This document shows, piece by piece, positions 55,088 to 64,000 of a stretch of 64,000 nucleotides of DNA. The first letter of the stretch is position 1. The number at the start of each line of letters is the position of its first letter. Origin of the DNA: Procambarus clarkii (taxonomy: Eukaryota > Arthropoda > Malacostraca > Decapoda > Cambaridae). The notes beneath the pieces were generated by a model. That model was not told the DNA's origin, searched no databases, and saw only the letters and a list, made by a program, of their open reading frames with translations. Position numbers and translations under genes: made by a program. The stretch covers positions 36,723,665 to 36,787,664 of the forward strand of contig NC_091160.1 of the NCBI RefSeq assembly GCF_040958095.1. Reading direction: 5' to 3'.

Positions 55088-55350
55088 TCACCGCTAGTGC
55101 ACCTCACGCCTAGTACACAGCACTCCTACCTAGTACACAGCACTCCTAGCATAAAGCACTCCTAGTGAACAGCACTCCTAGCACAAAGCACTCCTAGTGA
55201 ACAGCACTCCTAGCACAAAGCACTCCTAGCACACAGCACTACTAGTACACAGCACTCCTAGCACAAAGCACTCCTAGTGAACAGCACTCCTAGCACAAAG
55301 CACTCCTAGCACACAGCACTACTAGTACACAGAACTCCTAGCACAAAGCA
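55088..55350. repeat. Degenerate 15-16-bp tandem repeat
   Basis: About 16 units of acagcactcctagcac / aaagcactcctagtga alternate, forming a 32-bp higher-order unit in places. Confidence 0.88.
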
Positions 55351-55565
55351 CAATTTGAGAACATATAGATATTCCCAGCCATTTAAAAGCTTTATTAATT
55401 GATAGGTGCGAGCAGTAAAGGTTCTTTAGATTTTCCTGCGATCTCGCTTACTCTGAAGGAGACGCGGGGACTGAACAGTATATACCGTACGAGATGGCAC
55501 CAGTGGTGAGGAGTGCCACCAGTGGTGTGTGGAGAGTGCCACCAGTGGTGTGCCATCCCTCGTTC

Positions 55566-55990
55566 ATAAGGTTCTCCTTATCTAGCTTATCATTGTCCTG
55601 GTTGTTGATGATTGTTGTGATGTGATTTCGAAACGTTAGGTCTTGTGACATTGTTATTCCAAGGTGTTTGACGCGGTCGCTCCTCTTTATAAGATTCCCA
55701 AAGCCTATTGCGTTCTATTCTTCATTTAAAATCTTAGTTTTTTCTTGGTAAATTTTAATGTATCACCGGTAAATACTCTGTTATTTTCCCTTGCCCATTG
55801 GAAGGCTTTGTTGGTGACCGATGGAAGAACTTCTCTCTCTTCCACTGAGGTCATTTTCATGGTGATTTTTGTGTCACCATCGAGAGATGACGAGGAACTG
55901 TTTTGTGATACTGTGTGTGATACGAGGAGCAACGGTGTGAGGCAGATATCACCATCAATGGAGTCCAAGAAATGTGTAAGTACTTCAGTC
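55566..55990 (-). pseudogene. LINE reverse-transcriptase fragment
   Basis: Minus reads LDGDTKITMKMTSVEEREVL (the FADDTKI block, with the catalytic FADD altered to LDGD), NKAFQWARENNRVFTGDTLK, then after stops VKHLGITMSQDLTFRNHI. This is palm-to-thumb of a CR1/Jockey-type enzyme, inactivated. Confidence 0.7.
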
Positions 55991-56059
55991 ATAATGATGT
56001 ACTGCCGGGAATCTTAGAGAAGTATCCACAATTTGCTAACTGTAGGTAATGCATGCACA

Positions 56060-56350
56060 TGTCTGTAAAGCTGCCGCCCAGTTGGGTGGGTGTGGAGCAC
56101 ATGACTGTAAAGCTGCCGCCCAGTTGGGTGGGTGTGGAGCACATGACTGTAAAGCTGCCTCCCAGTTGGGTGGGTGTGGAGCACATGACTGTAAAGCTGC
56201 CGCCCAGTTGGGTGGGTGTGGAGCACATGACTGTAAAGCTGCCGCCCAGTTGGGTGGGTGTGGAGCACATGACTGTAAAGCTGCCGCCCAGTTGGGTGGG
56301 TGTGGAGCACATGACTGTAAAGCTGCCGCCCAGTTGGGTGGGTGTGCAGC
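56060..56350. repeat. 42-bp tandem repeat, 7 copies
   Basis: The unit is catgactgtaaagctgccgc, ccagttgggtgggtgtggag, ca. Nearly identical copies; 42 is a multiple of three, so several frames stay open. Confidence 0.95.
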
Positions 56351-56461
56351 AAGACTAGTAACTGTCTGACTCACCATAGATGTAAAGTGCCTTGTATAGT
56401 GACTGTTGTGAGCCTTTTGTTGAATCACTTCTGATATAACAAGTGACAAGGTCGTCCATAC

Positions 56462-56674
56462 CCTTGCTGGGGTGGTTCTTCTCCGGCCCCGACCACGGCG
56501 GTCTCCGGGTTGGGAGTCACTGTGTCTTCCTTTACCAACTTCGAGGTCAACTCCGGAGCTGGAGCCCCTAAGGCAGTTCATTATTGCCGTCAACCTCGTT
56601 CTGACAGTTCCTGCGACGGCGCTGGAACCAATCGTATTGGCGTTTGCCTTTTCATTGGAGACTTTCGGCGCCAT
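56462..56674 (-). CDS. Candidate first coding exon, unknown
   Basis: The ATG at 56674 opens 71 codons (MAPKVSNEKANANTIGSSAV, MNCLRGSSSGVDLEVGKG, GDRRGRGRRRTTPAR) to a donor GCAAGG|GTATGG, phase 0. The stretch is GC-rich, not repetitive downstream of the first 20 bases, and basic. No family is recognised. The ATG lies in one copy of a local duplication (56654-56813); the other copy has ACG in its place. It may be chance. Confidence 0.22.
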
Positions 56675-56813
56675 GGAGAGGGAGGAGAACCTGCTGCATG
56701 GGTGACAGCTTCTCCCCCCCGTATCAACATTGGAGACTTTCGGCGCCGTGGAGAGGGAGGAGAACCTGCTGCATGGGTGACAGCTTCTCCCCCCCCCGCC
56801 CCCCCCCGTATCA
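56654..56813. repeat. About 80-bp direct duplication
   Basis: attggagactttcggcgcc(a/g) and gggaggagaacctgctgcat, gggtgacagcttctcc occur twice, each followed by a C-run and gtatcaac. Confidence 0.92.
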
Positions 56814-56880
56814 ACCTACCCTGCCTTGGCGCCCAGGAGAGGCTACTCCAGACCGACAACCAGCGCACAACTCCATAGTC

Positions 56881-57244
56881 TCCTGAGACTGACCACTACT
56901 ATTATTCCGTCAAATTGATAATGCGGCTTCTGAAACTTTCCCTCAATGTTGTTTAGTGAAATATATGATATTAAAGTGGTCTGAATTTGCTGTGGTTTTA
57001 GTGCGGTCGTGCGGCGTGTGAAGCGTGTGCCAGATGTACAATATTTATAGACCGAGTCTCCATATTATACAGATTGTTCACACTAGTGAAGAATTTTACA
57101 TTGTGTATATCCACTTGAGTTCGATGACCCGAGGCCGAGTACACGAGGGGAATCCTTGGACAAGCCGCCGACTTCCTGTCCCAATCTATGTGACTAACGA
57201 TGGCACAGCCCCTCGGGTATATTCAGATAAATTCCTCTTTTGAA
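56881..57244. other. Unassigned sequence
   Basis: No feature seen. Confidence 0.4.
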
Positions 57245-57800
57245 GTCTTGTTGTGTGATATCCTCTGTGTGATATCCTGAGTATGATATCCTCTGTGTGA
57301 TATACTCAGTGTGATATCCTCAGTATGATATCCTCTGTGTGATATACTCAGTGTGATATCCTCAGTATGATATCCTCTGTGTGATATCCTGTGTGATATA
57401 CTCAGTGTGATATCCTCAGTATGATATCCCCGGTGTGATATCCTCTGTAATATCCTCAGTATGATATCCTCTGCATGATCTCCTAGTGTGATATCCTCTT
57501 GTATGATATCCTCTTGTATGATATCCTCAGTGTGATATCCTCAGTGCGATATCCTTCATGTGATATCCTCAGTATGATATCCTCAGTTTGATATCCTCAG
57601 TATGATATCCTCAGTGTGATATCCTGAGTGCGATATCCTCAGTGTGATATCCTCAGTATGATATCCTCAGTATGATATCCTCAGTGTGATATCCTCAGCG
57701 TGATATCCTGAGTGCGATATCCTCAGTGTGATATCCTCAGTATGATATCCTCAGTGTGATATCCTCAGTGTGATATCCTCAGTGTGATATCCTCAGTATG
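57245..57800. repeat. 14-bp tandem repeat with GATATC palindrome
   Basis: About 40 units of gtgatatcctcagt/atgatatcctctgt; GATATC recurs every 13-15 bp, with irregular spacing. Confidence 0.93.
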
Positions 57801-57954
57801 ACGCGAGCTTATAACAAATCTCTCCGGATCTTCATCTCTCACGCCGTGCACCTTTGCATTACTCAACACTAACTCACACTCATCTTCCAGGATGTTACTC
57901 ATGTCTTAGTCACTCATGTACAGGCCCTCGTCTTGAGTTTAAGGGACCCATACA

Positions 57955-58390
57955 TGCTGGGTGTGGAGTGAGGCAGGTGGTGCTGGGTGTGTGGTGAGGC
58001 AGGTGGTGCTGGGTGTGTGGGTGAGGCAGGTGGTGCTGGTTGTGGGTGAGGCAGGTGGTGCTGGGTGTGGAGTGAGGCAGGTGGTGCTGGGTGTGTGGTG
58101 AGGCAGGTGGTGCTGGGTGTGGGGTGAGGCAGGTGGTGCTGGGTGTGTGGTGAGGCAGGTGGTGCTGGGTGTGGGGTGAGGCAGGTGGTGCTGGGTGTGG
58201 GGTGAGGCAGGTGGTGCTGGGTGTGTGGTGAGGCAGGTGGTGCTGGGTGTGGGGTGAGGCAGGCGGCGCCAGGTGAGGGCGAGGCAGGTGGCGCCAGGTG
58301 AGGCAGGTGGCGCCAGGTGAGGCAGGTGGCGCCAGGTGAGGCAGGTGGCGCCAGGTGAGGCAGGCGGCGCCAGGTGAGGCAGGCGCGGAA
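57955..58390. repeat. 22-bp G-rich repeat passing into 19-bp repeat
   Basis: The first part (to 58260) has units tgaggcaggtggtgctgggt plus gtg. The second part has units gccaggtgaggcaggtggc. The two share gtgaggcaggtgg, so the second probably arose from the first. Confidence 0.92.
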
Positions 58391-58515
58391 GTCTGGTGGG
58401 GCGGCAGTTGGCGCCAACGCCCACAGGTTAATTGCGCGGGAACAGACCGGGTCGGAGAGTAAAAATTAATGTTGTGAGATACTCTGAGCTTTCACAACCC
58501 CCCGTGTGGGTGTGT

Positions 58516-58524
58516 GTGTCTGTC

Positions 58525-58605
<81 letters not shown>

Positions 58606-58640
58606 GTCTGTCTGTCTCTGTCTCTCTGTCTCTCTGTCTC

Positions 58641-58725
<85 letters not shown>
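58516..58725. repeat. (TCTG)n then (TC)n microsatellite
   Basis: About 30 TCTG units, a mixed zone, then about 40 TC units. Repetitive frames on both strands are artefacts. Confidence 0.97.
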
Positions 58726-58730
<5 letters not shown>

Positions 58731-58884
58731 CTGAGATCGAGACTGTCTCTCAAGGTATTTACAAAATGCATCACCCAATATGTCACCTATTATAAACCAT
58801 TCTCCGAAGATAACAGTACATATACCTACCTCATTTGAGTGGTACAACAGTACACATTATATACAGTACATATAACGACCGTAT

Positions 58885-58912
58885 ATTATATATATATATA
58901 TATATATATACC
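58885..58912. repeat. (TA)n microsatellite
   Basis: Short TA tract; 58726-59185 is otherwise unassigned, with a small tatgttgcgtatgtgttgag repeat at 59031-59100. Confidence 0.9.
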
Positions 58913-59187
58913 TTTTGGAAACTCCATTGATGTGTTGGCTCTTGTTCAGACCATATACGAAACAGTGCGGGGAATGTGTATATAGATCACACAGCGTTTG
59001 TTAGTCATTTAGAAGGTAGGGAGAGAGAGATATGTTGCGTATGTGTTGAGGTATGTTGCGTATGTTTTGAGGTATGTTGCGTATGTGTTGAAGTATGTTG
59101 CTAACACTGCATGTCTGTGGCCATCATGCAACGTGGTGTGTAACACCCTGTAACCTGACGGTAAAAATGCGACGCACAGGTTGTGCT

Positions 59188-59822
59188 ATGGTCTGTGGGG
59201 GGGCCATGGTCTGTGGGGGCCATGGTCTGTGGGGGGCCATGGTCTGTGGGGGGTCATGGTCTGTGGGGGGCCATGGTCTGTGGGGGGCCATGGTCTGTGG
59301 GGGGCCATGGTCTGTGGGGGGCCATGGTCTGTGGGGGGCCATGGTCTGTGGGGGGCCATGGTCTGTGGGGGGCCAAGGTCTGTGGTGGTCATGGTCTGTG
59401 GGGGGCCATGGTCTGTGGGGGGCCATGGTCTGTGGGGGCCATGGTCTGTGGGGGGCCATGGTCTGTGGGGGGCCATGGTCTGTGGGGGGCCATGGTCTGT
59501 GGGGGCCATGGTCTGTGGGGGTCATGGTCTGTGGTGGTTATGGTCTGTGGGCGCCATGGTCTGTGGGGGCCATGGTCTGTGGGGGGCCATGGTCTGTGGG
59601 GGCCATGGTCTGTGGGGGGCCATGGTCTGTGGGGGCCATGGTCTGTGGGGGGCCATGGTCTGTGGGGGCCATGGTCTGTGGGGGTCATGGTCTGTGGGGG
59701 TCATGGTCTGTGGTGGTCATGGTCTGTGGGGGTCATGGTCTGTGGGGGGCCATGGTCTGTGGGGGTCATGGTCTGGGGGGGTCATGGTCTGTGGGGGGCC
59801 ATGGTCTGTGGAGACTATGGTC
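59188..59822. repeat. 17-18-bp tandem repeat, about 35 copies
   Basis: The unit is ccatggtctgtggggggc, with one G fewer in many units and tcatgg variants. It abuts the tail of a LINE. Confidence 0.95.
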
Positions 59823-60380
59823 TGAACTCACCTAGTTGTGCTTGCGGGGGTTGAGCTCTGGCTCTTTGGTCCCGCCTCTCAACCGTCAATCAACTGGTGT
59901 ACAGATTCCTGAGCCTACTGGGCTCTATCATATCTACACTTGAAACTGTGTATGGAGTCAGCCTCCACCACATCACTGCCTAATGCATTCCATTTATTAA
60001 CAACCTGACACTGAACAAATTCTTTCTAACGTCTCTGTGGCTCATCTGGCAGCTCCACCTGTGTCCCTTTTTCGTGTCCCACCCGTGCTGAAGAGTTTGT
60101 CTTTGTCCACCCTGTCAATTCCCCTGAGAATTTTGTAGGTGGTTATCATGTCTCCCCTTACTCTTCTGTTTTCCATGGATGTGAGGTTCAGCTCCTTTAG
60201 CCTTTCCTCGTAGCTCATTCCTCTCAGTTCCGGGACGAGCCTGGTGGCATACCGCTGAATCTTCTCTAACTTTGTCTTGTGTAACTTTGTCTTGTGTTTA
60301 ACTAGGTATGGACTCCTGGCTGGAGCTGAATACTCCAGGATTGGTCTGACATAAGTGGTATACAAGGGTCCTGAGCGATT
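59823..60380 (-). pseudogene. LINE L1c C-terminus and 3' UTR
   Basis: The minus frame 60365-60042 reads TYVRPILEYSAPARSPYLVK, EKIQRYATRLVPELRGMSYE, GDMITTYKILRGIDRVDKDK, then shifts near GTRKRDTGG. The 3' part continues (HSFKC-type region) to gcgggaccaaagagccagag-like tail and ends cacaactaggtgagtt at 59.83 kb. It is the longest copy of this family in the window. Confidence 0.82.
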
Positions 60381-60788
60381 CCTTACACAAGTTTCTAAAG
60401 GCAGTTCTTATATTGGCCAGTCTAGTATTGTTGACTTTTTGATGTGTCTACACATCAAGAAGTCAACACCAGCAATCAACAGCCAATTAATGCACAACTA
60501 TATTCTACCCACTTCAAGACTCCGTACCAATATAGAAGCATCAAGAGGAAGTATGGGCCAATAGGCCCTTTGTAGTTACTTCCATTCTTCCCTCTCATTT
60601 ATCCAATTTATACCCATTGCACCGTGTTCTGTCTTGTGTTGGTCAAAAGTTTGTTCACCTCATACAAAACTGTTGCAACATATCACCTCACCCAAATGCA
60701 AATATATAAGACAAGCTGTTTAAGTGTTTAACATAAGTAAAACTCTGTTTCGTGTTTTCAGGTTACAGTTGTGTGAGTGTAAACTAAA

Positions 60789-60842
60789 GTCTTTGAAAAT
60801 GTAATAAGTTATTACGAAACGCGGTCAAGCGTCGCGTCAGAC
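60789..60842 (+). ncRNA. Hammerhead-like ribozyme motif, three stems
   Basis: Stem I GTCT 60789-60792 / AGAC 60839-60842; core TTGAAAAT 60793-60800; stem II GTAATA 60801-60806 / TATTAC 60810-60815 with loop AGT; GAAA 60816-60819; stem III ACGCG 60819-60823 / CGCGT 60833-60837 with a 9-base loop; then C at 60838, the position of hammerhead cleavage. It ends 11 bases before the ATG of a Penelope-like frame. Confidence 0.55.
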
Positions 60843-60853
60843 AAGAAATAAAA

Positions 60854-61001
60854 ATGAATTTTGGAGAATTGATTTTTCAATTACCATCGACAGTAAAAAG
60901 AAACATAAGAAATATTGAGAAGATTCGTGTTCGAATTATTAATCTTACTTTTTTCGGTCATACAGTATTTAACAACATATGTTTACAAGAAAGACTGCTA
61001 C

Positions 61002-61012
<11 letters not shown>
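60854..61012 (+). pseudogene. Penelope-like 5' reading frame
   Basis: Starts MNFGELIFQLPSTVKRNIRN, IEKIRVRIINLTFFGH and ends ...CLQERLLPKY before running into (TA)n. The start matches MSFGELLFQL at 49.01 kb. The reverse transcriptase and nuclease are absent. Confidence 0.65.
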
Positions 61013-61574
<562 letters not shown>

Positions 61575-61598
<24 letters not shown>

Positions 61599-61775
61599 GA
61601 CCAACTTGTCCTCTTAAAAAAGAACGTCGCTTTTGGCCGTTTGCCGAAAATGGACCACAGTACGTCACTTTTGTGAGTCGATTTCATTTCAAATTACGTC
61701 CAAATTTGGCCATAGCGCGCATACGAGCCAAAGTGACGTTATTTTTAAGAGGACGGGTTGGACAGACAGACAGAC
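61575..61775. mobile_element. Small fold-back element flanked by GACA repeats
   Basis: The inverted ends ccaacttgtcctcttaaaaa and ttttaagaggacgggttgg, plus cgcttttggc/gccaaagtg, enclose about 100 bp. Both outer flanks are cagacagacagac, also inverted relative to the element only if read through. Non-coding. Confidence 0.72.
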
Positions 61776-61899
61776 TCAGACATTATAGAACCCAAGTCAG
61801 TGGTGAGGAAGAGGGTAATATTCCCCAAGAACCTGCTGCCACCTGGAAAATTTACATCAGTCGCATTTTAAATGTTTATTTAAGGACCACCGTTGCGTG

Positions 61900-62060
61900 T
61901 AACTGCTGGCGCAGTGGTAACACACTCGCCCCGCGCCTCATCAGTTCTGGTCTGGATTCGAGTCCTGCCCAGGGAGGATTGACTAGGTACCAGTCCTTAA
62001 ATGTTCAATCAGCAGTAATTGGGTACCTCTCACTACAGCCACACACACCAAAGACCTGGG
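61900..62060 (+). mobile_element. tRNA-derived SINE, unnamed family
   Basis: A-box-like ctggcgcagtggtaacacac and B-box-like tggattcgagtcctgcccag, followed by cagtaattgggtacctctca, a diverged version of the S2/S4 central block. Confidence 0.65.
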
Positions 62061-62111
62061 GATAATTAGTGCCTCTAGCGCCTGTCTCCGCCACGATGAG
62101 GACTGAGCGTT

Positions 62112-62260
62112 CACCGGATTGATTGATTGATGAAGATTAAGCCATCCAAAAGGTGGCACGGGCATGAATAGCCCGTAAGTGGTGGCCCTTTTGAGCCATT
62201 ACCAGTATCAAGAGCTGATACTGGAGATCTGTGGAGGTGCGTATTGTGGATCAATACGGT
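62112..62260 (+). mobile_element. Repeat family S3
   Basis: gattgatgaagattaagcca, gtggcacgggcatgaatagc and gagccattaccagtatcaag; nearly the same as 42.40-42.56 kb. Confidence 0.78.
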
Positions 62261-62384
62261 CATGTATTGAGCTTAACATGATGGTCATCTCCCTCCTCGA
62301 CTCTCTCTCCTCTCTACCGCTCTTAATGACCTCTCTCTCTCTCTCTCTCAGTTCCCCTCTCCCAACCTTGCTCACTACCTTACT

Positions 62385-62475
62385 CATGAACAAATCCACA
62401 AGGGCCGTGATGAGGGTTCGAACTTACTCCCGGGATGATCCCAGAGGCTGCCTTAGTCGACTAGGCAGCGTCGAC
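62385..62475 (-). mobile_element. SINE family S5
   Basis: Plus: gaacaaatccacaagggccg, tgatgagggttcgaacttac, the inverse of 63.1 kb. It ends in a short inverted ttagtcgactaggcagcg. Confidence 0.78.
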
Positions 62476-63104
62476 CTTACTCCTCCCCAACCATCCTCCC
62501 CACTTTCTCTTGCTTCTTCTTTCTCCATTTATCTCCCTACCCTTATCCCTCCCTTCCCCCTCTCCATTATCCCTCCCTCCTCATCTCCCTTAACCTTCCC
62601 TCCATCTCTCCCACCTCCATCCAGCCAAGTAACATCTACCGTAATTAATAATTGAAGGGTCGAGCCTGCTTTTTGGACTAGAATAATTAGAAAACGGGGC
62701 GCGGCGCTGTCTTGCGAGGGGAAGCTCCTCTATAACGGCTACTTGACCTACATGTGTGTCTCACAAGGTGCTTGTGACGAGGATGTGTGTGTGTCACCAG
62801 TGTGGGTTTGTCTCTATTGGCTCTGTAAATAGTGCATGTGAAAAGGTCGTTATTACAGTTCATGTTATTATGTTCTATCATTCTTATTACTATGGTTTTC
62901 ACTTGTGTTTACCACTAGTACGAGTATTGCTTTTACTCGTAGCAACGGAGTGACCCAATGGTCTCTTGCGATTTCAGATATCCTCTCAGTGTCGGACGTT
63001 TCTTTTGTGTAAAAATTAAGACATCTTGGTTCAGCTTGGTAGTTTTTTTTTTAGACTTCTGTGTGAATTCATTAAGAAATTACACACAGAGATCACACTA
63101 ACGT
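62476..63104. other. C/T-rich then unassigned sequence
   Basis: 62480-62640 is C/T-rich low complexity. No gene is seen in the rest. Confidence 0.4.
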
Positions 63105-63235
63105 GATGCATCAAATGAACAAATCCATAAGGGATTCGTAGTCGTAGCTCAGTCGATTAGGCCAGTGTTTCTGGGATGCTCCCGGACGCAGGTTCGAATC
63201 CTCGTCACGGCCCCTTGTGGATTTGTTCATTAAGA
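63105..63235 (+). mobile_element. SINE family S5, best copy
   Basis: A box gtagctcagtcgattaggcc, B box gcaggttcgaatcctcgtca, tail cccttgtggatttgttca. An inverted short match, atgaacaaatccataaggg, precedes it at 63116. Confidence 0.82.
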
Positions 63236-63464
63236 AATGTATTATATTCCCGGCGTCTTCCAAGAGTGAGTGTTAGTTTTAACTTTCCTTTTCCTTCTGA
63301 CAGGTGTTCTAGCGTGTTGTTCAGTTGAGAACTTGGTCCTGTTCTACTGCAACATTTTCACAGTGGACTCGCTATCCTATGTTACGATATGCACACATGT
63401 ATATACATGTGTGTGTGTACACATACTCGGTTTTGTTTGCATCCTTGTTGGGATGTATAGGCGG

Positions 63465-63625
63465 GCCCCTGTAGTACAGTGGTCTACGTTCTCAACTTAC
63501 AATCAAGGATCCTGTGTTCGATCGCCGGGCGGGGCAGAAATGATTTGGGCTCGTTTCCTTTCGCCTAATGTGTCTGGTCACCTAGCAGTACATAGGTATT
63601 CGGGAGTTAGTCAACTGGGGGACTG
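63465..63625 (+). mobile_element. SINE family S2
   Basis: Head cccctgtagtacagtggtct, B box ctgtgttcgatcgccgggcg, central block acctagcagtacataggtat, ttagtcaactg. Confidence 0.8.
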
Positions 63626-63629
63626 AGGG

Positions 63630-64000
63630 GGGGGAGGGGGGTCGTGAAGGGGAAGGGGGGGGAAGGTAGTGTGGGAAAGGTGGAAGAGGGGTGTTTATGG
63701 GGTAGGGAAGAGGGGGGTTTATGGGGTAGGGAAGAGGGGGGGGGCGGGGGTGTCACCACTTTCTCTGGTTTTAGTCATCAATCCAGGACTTTCCCGCGTA
63801 AAATAACCATGTTATCAGGAACGTGAGATTTGTTAAATGTGCATTACTTTCCTGTTTTATGTGTATGATGTATGTATGTATGTATGCCAGGTTATATATA
63901 CAGTATGTATGTGTATTTCTATAAAAGATGTTGGGTGGGGGAGGGGGACCAGAAGCTTGCGGCTAGCCTAACCAACCTTTAAAGGGTGCGTAAAGGTACG
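63630..64000. other. G-rich stretch and window end
   Basis: 63630-63760 is G-rich with gtttatggggtagggaagag repeats. A short tgta/tgtatgta run is near 63870. No gene. Confidence 0.6.

Noticed and set aside
59095..59854. Trp/Gly-rich and Pro/His-rich proteins over the 18-bp array
   Set aside because: Multiple frames on both strands are equally open because of the repeat unit; no coding evidence.
63130..63200. Genuine tRNA gene
   Set aside because: A and B boxes are present, but the cloverleaf is not closed and the same sequence recurs dispersed with a shared tail, so it is a SINE head. The same applies to the S1, S2 and S4 heads.

Overview
This window is eukaryotic: coding sequence is split by GT-AG introns, and most of the DNA is tandem arrays, microsatellites, tRNA-derived SINEs, LINE and Penelope-like fragments and fold-back elements. 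The combination of TTAGG-type arrays inside a fold-back element, these SINE and LINE families and very long AC, TC and TA tracts fits an arthropod. A decapod crustacean (crayfish-like) is most likely. That placement rests on remembered repeat types and is an inference.

Two protein-coding genes can be supported, both on the minus strand. (1) At 1766-3737 lie the first three coding exons of a rhodopsin-class GPCR (N-terminus, TM1, TM2). The rest of the gene runs off the low-coordinate edge. (2) At 17873-29855 a complete-looking eight-exon gene encodes a secreted leucine-rich-repeat protein of about 2189 residues: signal peptide, Cys-rich cap, about 34 LRRs, LRRCT cap, then a Thr/Pro-rich mucin-like tail of more than 1100 residues. 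All exon phases agree and the summed coding length is a multiple of three. Two further single-exon candidates (6.4-6.6 kb and 56.5-56.7 kb) are weak.

Layout: 0-1.4 kb, minisatellites; 1.5-3.7 kb, GPCR exons; 4-15 kb, SINEs, fold-back elements and tandem arrays, including a 630-bp TC tract; 16-30 kb, LRR gene; 30.5-30.8 kb, RNase H-like and GIY-YIG-like relics; 31.1-34.8 kb, a 36-bp array; 37-38.75 kb, a 29-bp array; 39.4-40.3 kb, LINE ends interleaved with AC repeats; 43.6-45.15 kb, a 28-bp array; 45.4-46.4 kb, two fold-back elements carrying TTAGG-like repeats; 47.5-49.1 kb, Penelope-like relics; 51-60 kb, more arrays, SINEs and LINE ends; 60.8-61.3 kb, a second Penelope-like 5' end between TA tracts; 61.6-63.6 kb, SINEs and a small fold-back.

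The most striking signal is a recurring RNA-like motif with three primary sequences: upstream of two Penelope-like reading frames (49.08-49.12 kb and 60.79-60.84 kb) and in the arms of a fold-back element (3.0 and 5.5 kb). Each keeps a constant core (TTGARAAT ... GAAAC ... GTC) while stems I and II change sequence but stay complementary. It has the layout of a hammerhead ribozyme with a non-canonical first core strand. Most long open frames in the window are minisatellites whose units lack stop codons, not genes.
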